Positions 15,856 through 22,679 of a DNA stretch of 45,390 nt are shown here, piece after piece (within the stretch, counting starts at the first letter, position 1; the number at the start of each line of letters is the position of its first letter). The position numbers and the translations under genes are program-made. Source of the DNA: JAAYCI01 sp964369525 (GTDB lineage: Bacteria; Bacillota; Clostridia; Oscillospirales; Ruminococcaceae); the NCBI GenBank assembly GCA_964369525.1, contig CAYJEW010000017.1:1-45390 (forward strand), given 5' to 3'. The notes under the pieces are model-generated. The model was not told the DNA's origin and did not search any database. It saw nothing but the letters and a program-made list of their open reading frames with translations.

Positions 15856-17126
15856 CGGCCCACATACGCCCTAGTACGCCCGGCGGTAGCGTAGCGCTTC
15901 CGCCATCTAAAAGTATTGCACACAGGGCGCTTATATGCGCCGCTTTGGCGTCTGGCGTTTCTTTTGTGTCGCCGCTGGAGCTATCAGAAGATATATCCGC
16001 CACGCTGGTGGCGCTACAGCGCTTTGGTGCTACGGCAAAGCTTAGTGGCGCCGATTGCACACTGCACGGCACAGGCGGCCAGCTGCAAAGCGCAACTAGC
16101 ATCAACTGCGCCGCCAGCGCTTCTACACTACGTTTTTTACTGCCTTTGGCGGCGCTCAGCCAAGCCACCACCCATTTTACAGGTATTCCCCGCCTGCTAA
16201 AGCGCCCGCATACACCGTTCGAGCGGCTTTTTGCCCTACTGCGGCTACCATATAAGCTAACCGATAGCTCTCTTAGCATTGCAGGCCCACTACAGCCGGG
16301 GCTCTACACGCTGGACGCTTCGCTGTCCAGCCAGTTTGTCAGCGGCCTTTTGTTTGCTTTACCATTACTGGGCAAGCCTAGCACCATACAGCTTACAGGC
16401 AATATTGTAAGCCGCGGCTATATAGAGCTAACCCGTGAGGTGCAGGCCGCCTTTGGCGTACACAGCCACTGGCAAGACCCCGCCACTCTTATAATTCCCG
16501 CACACCAGCGGTACACTGCTTGCAGTTATACTATCCCGGCAGACTGGAGCGCCGCCGCCCCCTTTGCGGTGGTAGGCGCTGTGCACGGGGGGGCTTTGCT
16601 ACACGGTCTTTGTGCCGAAACGCAACAGCCCGATGCCGCCATACTGCCTATTTTGCAGCAGTGCGGCGCGCGCTTTTGCCAAATGGGTAATGAGCTTCGC
16701 TTTTTAGCGCCTTCAGCAGGCGGCCTTTGCGCACCGCCGCCAATAGACGTTAGCGGCTGTCCCGACATTGCGCCTGCGCTGTGCGTGCTGGCACTGTTTT
16801 GCAGCGGCACAACAGTGCTACAAAATACAGCAAGGCTAAAAACAAAAGAAAGTAGCCGTATGGCCGCTATGCAAGAGGAGCTACGCCGCCTTGGTGCAGA
16901 GATTCATATACAACAAAACAGCGTGCACATCAGCGGCCCACAGCAGCTTTGCGGCGGCGCACAGCTAGCTTCACACAACGACCACAGAATTGCCATGGCG
17001 CTGGCGGCAGCGGCATGCGGCGCAGGCATTTCTGTTTCCATCAGCGGCGCACAAGCCATAAACAAAAGTTGGCCATCATTTTTCACAGCACTAAACAGCA
17101 TTGGTACGGAGGTGGATATCACATGA
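15852..17126 (+). CDS. aroA: 3-phosphoshikimate 1-carboxyvinyltransferase (EPSP synthase)
   Basis: Joins shikimate-3-phosphate and phosphoenolpyruvate to EPSP. I place the start at TTG 15852: it overlaps the aroC stop as TTGA, has GGAG eight bases upstream, and gives a 424-aa protein whose N-terminus (IRPSTPGGSVALPPSKSIAHRA) aligns with the family, Lys20 being the conserved active-site lysine. Upstream in-frame ATGs would add residues encoded inside aroC. Other motifs: SASTLRFLLPL (with Ser replacing the usual Gly in the GNAGTxxR segment), RLKTKESSR and SHNDHRIAM. The NAASAS-type substitution is worth noting because that loop decides sensitivity to glyphosate in this family. Confidence 0.93.
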   Translation: MTAHIRPSTPGGSVALPPSKSIAHRALICAALASGVSFVSPLELSEDISATLVALQRFGATAKLSGADCTLHGTGGQLQSATSINCAASASTLRFLLPLAALSQATTHFTGIPRLLKRPHTPFERLFALLRLPYKLTDSSLSIAGPLQPGLYTLDASLSSQFVSGLLFALPLLGKPSTIQLTGNIVSRGYIELTREVQAAFGVHSHWQDPATLIIPAHQRYTACSYTIPADWSAAAPFAVVGAVHGGALLHGLCAETQQPDAAILPILQQCGARFCQMGNELRFLAPSAGGLCAPPPIDVSGCPDIAPALCVLALFCSGTTVLQNTARLKTKESSRMAAMQEELRRLGAEIHIQQNSVHISGPQQLCGGAQLASHNDHRIAMALAAAACGAGISVSISGAQAINKSWPSFFTALNSIGTEVDIT

Positions 17127-18022
17127 CAGGCGAGAGCAAAATTCTAATTGTAGGCCTTGGTGTAATGGGCGGCAGCTACGCCATGGCGCTGGCAAAAAAA
17201 GGCTACACCGTTTTTGCGGTAGACAAAAGAGCCGAGGCCATAGCCCACGGCAAAAGCCAAGGTTGGCTACAGCAAGGCATTGTGCTTGCCCCGGCAGACT
17301 ATTCGCTGTCTGCCCAAAATGTGCGTGCGTTGCAAACCATGTTTTCATCTGTAACGCGCATTGTGCTTGGGCTGTATCCCGAAGATATTCTGCCTTGGCT
17401 ACGGGCATACCGCACCCTTTTTGCCCCCGGCACAATTGTTACCGACATGGCGGGGGTAAAAGGTAGCTTTATAGAAGAAGCTCAAAGCCTTATGCCGTCC
17501 GGTTGTGAGTTTATTGCCAGCCACCCCATGGCCGAGCTGGAGTGGGTTGGCGCGCAATACGCCGACGACGCCTCGTTTGCAAAATCAAACTTTTTGGTTG
17601 TACCCACCGCCGCCAACACCGAAACCGGCATAAACTTTGCAACCGCCCTTGGCCAAGCGCTTGGCTTTAAGCGCGTTACAGAGCTAACTGTTGCCGACCA
17701 CGATGAGCTAATTAGCTATGTAAGCGCACTGCCGCACGCCTTGGCCGTATGCCTTATGAGCTGCCAGCCCTACGAGCAGCTGGCTGATGTAACCGGTAGC
17801 ACATTCAGGCGCTTTATACATTCAGCCGGCATAAACGAAGAGCTTTGGAGCGAGCTTATGTTTGCAAACTCGGCCAACCTCTCGGCGCAAATTGGCAGCT
17901 ATATCGACTGCCTCAGCGAACTACGCCGCCGTCTTTCCAACCAAGACCACGAAGGTCTGCACGAGCTTTTAACGCTCAGCCGCCAAAATCGCATAGAGTT
18001 TGAGCGCCGCCGCCGTAGCTAG
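17123..18022 (+). CDS. tyrA: Prephenate dehydrogenase
   Basis: Oxidative decarboxylation of prephenate to 4-hydroxyphenylpyruvate, for tyrosine. The 299-aa protein starts with a Rossmann motif GLGVMGGS (11-18) and contains ASHPMAELEW and DHDELISYVSALPHALA, the latter carrying the conserved His. It is shorter than Bacillus TyrA and I see no C-terminal ACT domain, so tyrosine feedback through ACT is not expected. The start is ATG at 17123, with GGAGGTG eight bases upstream, overlapping aroA by four bases. The much longer open frame beginning at 16949 lies inside aroA and is not used. Confidence 0.92.
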   Translation: MTGESKILIVGLGVMGGSYAMALAKKGYTVFAVDKRAEAIAHGKSQGWLQQGIVLAPADYSLSAQNVRALQTMFSSVTRIVLGLYPEDILPWLRAYRTLFAPGTIVTDMAGVKGSFIEEAQSLMPSGCEFIASHPMAELEWVGAQYADDASFAKSNFLVVPTAANTETGINFATALGQALGFKRVTELTVADHDELISYVSALPHALAVCLMSCQPYEQLADVTGSTFRRFIHSAGINEELWSELMFANSANLSAQIGSYIDCLSELRRRLSNQDHEGLHELLTLSRQNRIEFERRRRS

Positions 18023-18098
18023 AGCAGCAGCTACCCCCACTACCCCAGTAGCCATTTTAGCTTTTTATTTTATTTTATCTTAAAGAAAGGCTAGCCAA

Positions 18099-18620
18099 AT
18101 GCTAATATTCCGCAAAGCCCTGCCACAAGATTTAAATGAAATGCACCTTATCATTATGCAGGCGCAGGAATTTTTGCACGAGCAAGGGCTAAGCCAGTGG
18201 CAAAACGGCTACCCAAATGCCGACACACTAAAAGCCGACATTGAAGAGGGGCGGGCATTTCTGCTTTTATCGCAAAACGAAATTGTAGCCACCACTGCGC
18301 TGGTGTTTGGCGCAGAGCCTACCTACGCCAATATCCACGACGGCGAATGGGCCAGCACAGACCCATACATTACCCTGCACCGCTTCGCGGTAAAGGCCCA
18401 GCACCGAGGCAGCGGCCTTGCCACGCATCTATTACTGTACGCCGAAGCGCATGCACTAAAGGCTGGGGTGCACATCGCCCGTATCGACACCCACCCCCAA
18501 AACACCCCCATGAAGCGCCTGCTTGCAAAAAATAACTATACCCACCGAGGCACCATCTACCTCGACAGCGGCCATACACAAGCCGGCAAGCGCCTTGCCT
18601 ACGATAAACATTTAAAATAA
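18099..18620 (+). CDS. GNAT family N-acetyltransferase
   Basis: A 173-aa acetyl-CoA dependent acyltransferase. Motif A, HRFAVKAQHRGSGLATHLL (about 92-110), holds the Arg/Gln-x-x-Gly-x-Gly/Ala pyrophosphate-binding loop; FLLLSQNEIVATTAL is the preceding strand pair. The C-terminal TPMKRLLAKNNYTHRGTIY completes the fold. The substrate cannot be predicted. ATG at 18099 has GAAAGG eight bases upstream. It lies 76 bases after tyrA, with no clear terminator between, and is closed by a strong terminator, so it may be the last gene of the aromatic transcript, although a metabolic link is not evident. Confidence 0.88.
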   Translation: MLIFRKALPQDLNEMHLIIMQAQEFLHEQGLSQWQNGYPNADTLKADIEEGRAFLLLSQNEIVATTALVFGAEPTYANIHDGEWASTDPYITLHRFAVKAQHRGSGLATHLLLYAEAHALKAGVHIARIDTHPQNTPMKRLLAKNNYTHRGTIYLDSGHTQAGKRLAYDKHLK

Positions 18621-18632
18621 TAAAAAAATCAC

Positions 18633-18669
18633 AACAAAACACCACGATTTGAAATCGTGGTGTTTTGTT
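18633..18669. terminator. Strong bidirectional terminator
   Basis: Two 18-base arms (18633-18650 and 18652-18669) are perfect reverse complements with one base between; the outer AACAAAA/TTTTGTT pairs give U-rich ends on both strands. It separates the convergent GNAT and ABC ATPase genes. Confidence 0.85.
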
Positions 18670-18683
18670 AATAATGCTACTTT

Positions 18684-19385
18684 TTACCATTCTAGCTCTT
18701 GGACAGACATAGGATTTTGGTTTTTAATACACTCTGCCACCTTGCCGTTTTTAAAGCGGATAACCCTGTTTGCCACCGGCGAAATTTGGCTGTTGTGGGT
18801 AATTACCACAACGGTCATGCCAAGCTCTCGGCAGGTATGTTGCAGTAACTCCAGTATTTTTTTGCCTGTCACATAATCCAGCGCGCCTGTGGGCTCGTCA
18901 CACAAAAGCAGGGTTGGGTTTTTGGCAATTGCTCTGGCAATCGCCACCCGCTGTTGTTCACCGCCTGAAAGCTGTGTTGGAAAATTGTTCATTCTATCCT
19001 GCAGCCCTACCTGGCGCAGTGTGTTGGCAGGCTCTAATGCATTTGGACAAATTTGGGTGGCAAGCTCCACGTTTTCTAGCGCTGTAAGGTTGCTTATCAG
19101 GTTGTAGAACTGAAAAACAAACCCTATTTCATTGCGCCTATAGTCGGTTAATTGTTTTGTGTTATAACCGGTAATTTCTTTGCCGCCCACCACAATTTTG
19201 CCGCTGTCGGCGCTGTCCATTCCGCCTATAAGGTTAAGCACGGTGGTTTTGCCCGCGCCCGATGGGCCCACAATAACCACAAATTCGCCTTTTTCTATCT
19301 CAAAGCTTACGTCGTCCAGCGCTTTTGTAATCACCTCGCCTGTCTTGTACTCTTTTTTCACATTAATCAGCTCTATCAGCGCCAT
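18684..19385 (-). CDS. ABC transporter ATP-binding protein, MacB/LolD type
   Basis: A 233-aa ATPase of the family that works with FtsX/MacB-like permeases (export, lipoprotein or peptide handling). Motifs: Walker A GPSGAGKT (40-47), Q-loop FQFYNL (91-96), signature LSGGEQQR (139-146), Walker B LLLCDE (159-164) and H-loop VITHN. All catalytic residues are intact. ATG at 19385 has GGGAGG seven bases upstream. Unusually, no permease gene lies next to it: a terminator follows directly and the upstream gene is a small DNA-binding-like protein. The partner must be elsewhere. Confidence 0.92.
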   Translation of the reverse strand: MALIELINVKKEYKTGEVITKALDDVSFEIEKGEFVVIVGPSGAGKTTVLNLIGGMDSADSGKIVVGGKEITGYNTKQLTDYRRNEIGFVFQFYNLISNLTALENVELATQICPNALEPANTLRQVGLQDRMNNFPTQLSGGEQQRVAIARAIAKNPTLLLCDEPTGALDYVTGKKILELLQHTCRELGMTVVVITHNSQISPVANRVIRFKNGKVAECIKNQNPMSVQELEW

Positions 19386-19630
19386 TCCACACGCCTCCCA
19401 TTACTTACTTTAATCCTGTTTCTTTATCTAAATACCCGTGCGGCCCTGCCGCAAACCCCAAAACAGTCATGCCACAGCGCTTTATAATATAACTTCTTTT
19501 AAAACTTACAGCCCAATTATTGCTGGGTTGCACCTACACCACCCGCAGGCTTTGAGTAGGGCTTTTCTTGCTATAATTATATACATCGCAATATTTTCAC
19601 GAGCTTTTTATGCTATAAAATAATAAAATT

Positions 19631-20284
19631 TTAAAGTTTAGATAGATTTTCGTCGGCCAACAGCCGCGACACATATTCAAGCTCGGCTTCTTTTGAGGCC
19701 CTGGCAGTGTCGTCTATATTTTGGAAAAACACCTTGAGGCAACCGTCCATTAAGCCTATATAATTTGCAACAAGGCGGCCTATTTCGTTGTTTTCAAGTT
19801 GCAACGCCGAAAACCTAAGCGTTCGCTGGTAGCGCTTTGGCCCAAGGGTCTGCCCCTGATTTATTAAATACGACATCAGGTGCTTTTTTTCCAGTGCGTC
19901 CCATATATCAAGAAATTGCTTAAAATATGTCAGCACATCCTCGTTTTGACTGCGCAGTACTACGCGTAGCTGGCCGCTTTTCAAGCTGTTTTCGCGTAGC
20001 TCTACAGTGTAGCTGAGCGCCGGATTGTACTTATAGCTAAGTGCTGTGCGTAGCGTTAGGCTTTCTCCACTTTGAGCAAACGGGCGAAGGCCGCCGCCCT
20101 CCACCGCCTGCTGTATTGCCTCAAAAATTTGGCTTGCCCTTTTTTGTGGCGATGTAACATTGGCAAACTCTGCAAGCACATGATTCACCAGCGCCGAGCG
20201 GCTGTAGCCCCGCTGAGCCGCTAGCGCGTCCACCGCCGCTACCACCTCGTCGTTTAGCACTAAGCTGTACACCTGTTTCCCCAT
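19631..20284 (-). CDS. Ribbon-helix-helix (CopG-like) protein
   Basis: A 217-aa protein. Residues 3-41 (VYSLVLNDEVVAAVDALAAQ, then GYSRSALVNHVLAEF) fit a ribbon-helix-helix DNA-binding domain. The rest (about 45-217) is unfamiliar, with a mixed middle part (LSYTVELRENSLKSGQLRVVLR) and helices toward the end; there are no membrane segments or catalytic motifs. Homologues are, as far as I recall, uncharacterised. ATG at 20284 has GAGGGG eight bases upstream and a near-consensus promoter (20308-20337). It lies 245 bases upstream of the ABC ATPase gene on the same strand; control of that gene or of itself is conceivable. Confidence 0.65.
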   Translation of the reverse strand: MGKQVYSLVLNDEVVAAVDALAAQRGYSRSALVNHVLAEFANVTSPQKRASQIFEAIQQAVEGGGLRPFAQSGESLTLRTALSYKYNPALSYTVELRENSLKSGQLRVVLRSQNEDVLTYFKQFLDIWDALEKKHLMSYLINQGQTLGPKRYQRTLRFSALQLENNEIGRLVANYIGLMDGCLKVFFQNIDDTARASKEAELEYVSRLLADENLSKL

Positions 20285-20307
20285 TTTACCCGCCCCTCTC
20301 TTCTATT

Positions 20308-20337
20308 AGCATAGCTTTTATTGTTCTAATTTGTCAA
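20308..20337 (-). promoter_or_regulatory. Promoter for the CopG-like gene
   Basis: On the minus strand a consensus TTGACA (20337-20332), 18 bases, TATGCT (20313-20308), 24 bases before the start codon. Confidence 0.7.
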
Positions 20338-20403
20338 TCGGTTTATATAATTTGCCGTTAAATTTGTCACTTGAAATGCATTCTTCAGCACTAAAATTTT
20401 GCC

Positions 20404-20443
20404 GCAAAAAAGATGCCGCAAGGGCTTCCCTTGCGGCATCTTT
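20404..20443 (-). terminator. Strong terminator of an unassigned minus-strand transcript
   Basis: The 16-base arms 20409-20424 and 20428-20443 are perfect reverse complements around a 3-nt loop; on the minus strand six T complete the signal. It lies about 280 bases past the DUF624 stop, too far to be its obvious terminator, so something between may be transcribed. Confidence 0.9.
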
Positions 20444-20478
20444 AAAGCTTGCATTACAAATAAACGCTTATTGCTCTT

Positions 20479-20661
20479 TTACCCACGCCTGAATGGCAGC
20501 ATAAGATCATCTCCGTTTATGCCGCAGGTGGCACAGACAAAAACTATGCAGGCCGCTTGAAGCGCCTGCCCATTGTCCACCGATGCGGCATTCTTATAAA
20601 ATGAACAGTTGATATAAGCACAATCATAACCGCTATACTATTCGGCTACAGTAACATGCAT
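20479..20661 (-). pseudogene. Possible decayed small Cys-rich ORF
   Basis: Between the DUF624 gene and the terminator at 20404, an ATG at 20661 opens a frame of 61 codons ending TAA at 20479, interrupted by one in-frame TAG at 20638-20640 (codon 8). The part after the TAG has six cysteines (for example DCAYINCSFY and ACIVFVCATCG) and ends DDLMLPFRRG. I see no ribosome binding site before the ATG. It may be a broken gene, or merely a chance frame across a structured RNA (see 20519-20591). I do not recognise the product. Confidence 0.25.
20519..20591 (-). ncRNA. Structured RNA candidate
   Basis: Nested pairings: ATGCCGCA (20519-20526) with TGCGGCAT (20584-20591); GGTGG (20527-20531) with CCACC (20577-20581); GCAGGC (20548-20553) with GCCTGC (20564-20569), with a further GCT/AGC inside. 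Together they fold the segment into one long hairpin. A strong terminator follows on the minus strand at 20404. No clear promoter was found. It could be a small RNA, the 3' region of the DUF624 transcript, or a mobile hairpin remnant. The gap 20285-20727 contains no other gene I can support. Confidence 0.35.
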
Positions 20662-20727
20662 TATGTTGTTAATTATGGTGTTTTCACAAAACCACGTTTT
20701 TCTATAAATTTAATTGTGTATTTTAAG

Positions 20728-21549
20728 CTATTTTTCTTTTGTTTCAGCTTCAACCGAGTGGACAAGCTCGTTCTCCTGCCGCTCTCGCAATATTTTTTCA
20801 ATATTAAATGCTTTATCTATTGGTTGCCATATCATCATAAGGCATAGAAGCGACGGCAACGCGTAGCCAAAAAATGGGTACAGCACCAGCGAAAACGGTA
20901 ACAGCACAACCAGCGCAAGTTGTAGGCCGCCGCCCAGTAGCATAGCCCCAAGGCTGCGGGGTAGGCTGCCAAACGTAAGCAACATGCTGTTTTTTAGCAG
21001 CTGGCCTGTGCCCAGCTCAAGGTAGCCCGCCTGCACAAAGTAGTATGGCGATATTAGCGCAACCATTAACACCGAAAGCAAGAACACAGCTGTAAAAATA
21101 ACATCTGTTCGTAGCATTGGCAAAAGGTAAAATATACCCACCACCACCTGCGCACCCAGCACAAGTGAATACACCATTCCCACAGGTAGTGCGCTTTTAA
21201 AGTTTTCTTTAAATTTTCGCTTAAAATCGTGCAAGATAAATCCGGGGTCATCTCGTAGCATCTTCGATATGCAAAACGCCATCGCAACGCCTGCCGGTCC
21301 AACCGGAAAGCTTAGGAGTACTCCTAGTACAGCAAAAACAAAAAATAGCGGGCTTGCAGGGTTGTATATGCATAAAAGCAGCATAACTTGTGCTGGCAGC
21401 AGGCAAATCTGGTAGATAATATTTAACTTTAGCAGTCCGCCTGCGTCACGCGCCAGCACCTCAAAAAAACGTGCAACGCCTTTTTTTCTGGGTGCATTTT
21501 TAGGCACACCCGGCCCTGGCTTGCTGAAGTTTTGTTTAAACAAGGCCAC
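20728..21549 (-). CDS. DUF624 (YesL-like) integral membrane protein
   Basis: A 273-aa membrane protein with about six hydrophobic segments (from LNIIYQICLLPAQVMLLL near residue 43 onward). The stretch GPAGVAMAFCISKMLRDDPG followed by DFKRKFKENFK matches the DUF624/YesL pattern, which sits near sugar-transport operons in many Firmicutes; its function is not known. The start is GTG at 21549, with GAGG eight bases upstream; the in-frame GTG two codons earlier is too close to that site. It lies 52 bases after the lipid kinase gene and probably belongs to its transcript. No transporter genes are adjacent. Confidence 0.75.
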   Translation of the reverse strand: MALFKQNFSKPGPGVPKNAPRKKGVARFFEVLARDAGGLLKLNIIYQICLLPAQVMLLLCIYNPASPLFFVFAVLGVLLSFPVGPAGVAMAFCISKMLRDDPGFILHDFKRKFKENFKSALPVGMVYSLVLGAQVVVGIFYLLPMLRTDVIFTAVFLLSVLMVALISPYYFVQAGYLELGTGQLLKNSMLLTFGSLPRSLGAMLLGGGLQLALVVLLPFSLVLYPFFGYALPSLLCLMMIWQPIDKAFNIEKILRERQENELVHSVEAETKEK

Positions 21550-21601
21550 CCGCACTACCTCTTTCTGCTTTGGCTGTTAACGCGAAATTTACATATAGGC
21601 A

Positions 21602-22492
21602 CTAAACACATATATTTAGCGCCTGTGTTTTTGCTGTGATGTTTGCGCTTGTTAGGTTGCCGCCAAACTCGCCGTCCAGCGTCCATGATATTGGTAGCCC
21701 GCCCTCAAAACTAAAGCTTTTCACCTGGCGCACTATAAGTATGTCGGAGTTGTAACTGCCGCTTAGTAGGCCTGTAGACAGCGTGCGTAGGTCGCTAAGG
21801 TTTTGTGGGCGACGCAGTAGCGTTACTTCTAGCATACCATCGCTTAAATCTATTTTTTTATGCAATCTTTTTAAGCTGAAGCCGCCTATCGAAAACGAGT
21901 TAGACACCATACCCAAAAGAAATTCGCCCTCCAGCACCTCGTCGTCGCACACAAAGCTAGCCGCATAGCTTTGCAAGGTTGGTAGGGCTTGCAGCGCCTC
22001 GGAAATATAGGCAAAATATCCGAATGAGTTTTTAGTTTCCTGCGATGTTGTGTAGGGAACATCTGTAAATGCGCCAAATGCCGCCACATAGGTAAACGCC
22101 GTTTGGTTAAACATACCCACGTCATATTGAATGATTTTTTTAGGGTTTATTATCCGGCTTACCGCCGAACCCATATTTGTGCGAGGCAGGCGTAGTGAGC
22201 TTGCAAAATCGTTGGTGGTGCCGCCGGGAATATAGCCCAGCAGAGGTGGGTTTTTTAGCGTTATCAAGCCGTTTACTACTTCGTTCAGCGTGCCATCGCC
22301 ACCACAACAAACCACCATGTCGTGCCCTGCGGCATATTTTTCGGCAAAATAGCGTGCGTCGCCCTGCGCTGATGTTGGCCATACGCTAAGCTCGTACCCC
22401 TCTTGCGAAAAGCGGCAAAGTATATCCATAAGCCGGTGTTTCAGCCGCCCGCCGCCTGTGTTTGGGTTAAAGATAAACTGCAGTTTTTTCAA
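21602..22492 (-). CDS. Diacylglycerol kinase-like lipid kinase (DgkB/YegS family)
   Basis: Phosphorylates a lipid such as diacylglycerol with ATP, feeding phosphatidic acid back to phospholipid synthesis. The 296-aa protein begins KKLQFIFNPNTGGG and has the family motif GGDGTLNEVVNG (64-75) and GYIPGGTTNDFASSL, which binds nucleotide and metal. The start is TTG at 22492, with AAGGAG ten bases upstream, matching the family N-terminus. It may be DgkB, but the closest family member cannot be told by eye. A consensus-like promoter lies at 22533-22561. Confidence 0.88.
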   Translation of the reverse strand: MKKLQFIFNPNTGGGRLKHRLMDILCRFSQEGYELSVWPTSAQGDARYFAEKYAAGHDMVVCCGGDGTLNEVVNGLITLKNPPLLGYIPGGTTNDFASSLRLPRTNMGSAVSRIINPKKIIQYDVGMFNQTAFTYVAAFGAFTDVPYTTSQETKNSFGYFAYISEALQALPTLQSYAASFVCDDEVLEGEFLLGMVSNSFSIGGFSLKRLHKKIDLSDGMLEVTLLRRPQNLSDLRTLSTGLLSGSYNSDILIVRQVKSFSFEGGLPISWTLDGEFGGNLTSANITAKTQALNICV

Positions 22493-22532
22493 AGCGCTTT
22501 CACTCCTTAGCCTATGGTTTATTTTTGATTTT

Positions 22533-22561
22533 ATTATAAGCATCCAAAGCTAAATTTTCAA
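22533..22561 (-). promoter_or_regulatory. Promoter for the lipid kinase gene
   Basis: On the minus strand TTGAAA (22561-22556), 17 bases, TATAAT (22538-22533), 41 bases before the TTG start. Confidence 0.75.
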
Positions 22562-22600
22562 ACATAATTGGTCGCTTCGTGTTTATAATTCACATCTTTC

Positions 22601-22665
22601 GCTTATGCTGCAAAGCCTACGAGGTTTGGCTGCTTAAAGCCATATTCTGCGCAGCAGCAATAAGC
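22601..22665 (-). other. Branched hairpin after prfC
   Basis: GCTTAT (22601-22606) pairs with ATAAGC (22660-22665) and GCTGC (22607-22611) with GCAGC (22654-22658), with one bulged A. The enclosed part can form smaller hairpins, for example GGCT/AGCC at 22628-22641. No T-run follows. It lies just past the prfC stop and could protect or end that mRNA. Confidence 0.4.
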
Positions 22666-22679
22666 CCAAAGCTGCTAGC

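Noticed and set aside
15401..16279. 292-codon minus-strand frame across aroC/aroA
   Set aside because: Both aroC and aroA are intact on the plus strand; the frame has no ribosome binding site or recognisable domain.
20479..20661. TAG at 20638 as a pyrrolysine or recoded codon
   Set aside because: No ribosome binding site precedes the frame and nothing else in the window suggests amber recoding; decay or a chance frame is simpler.
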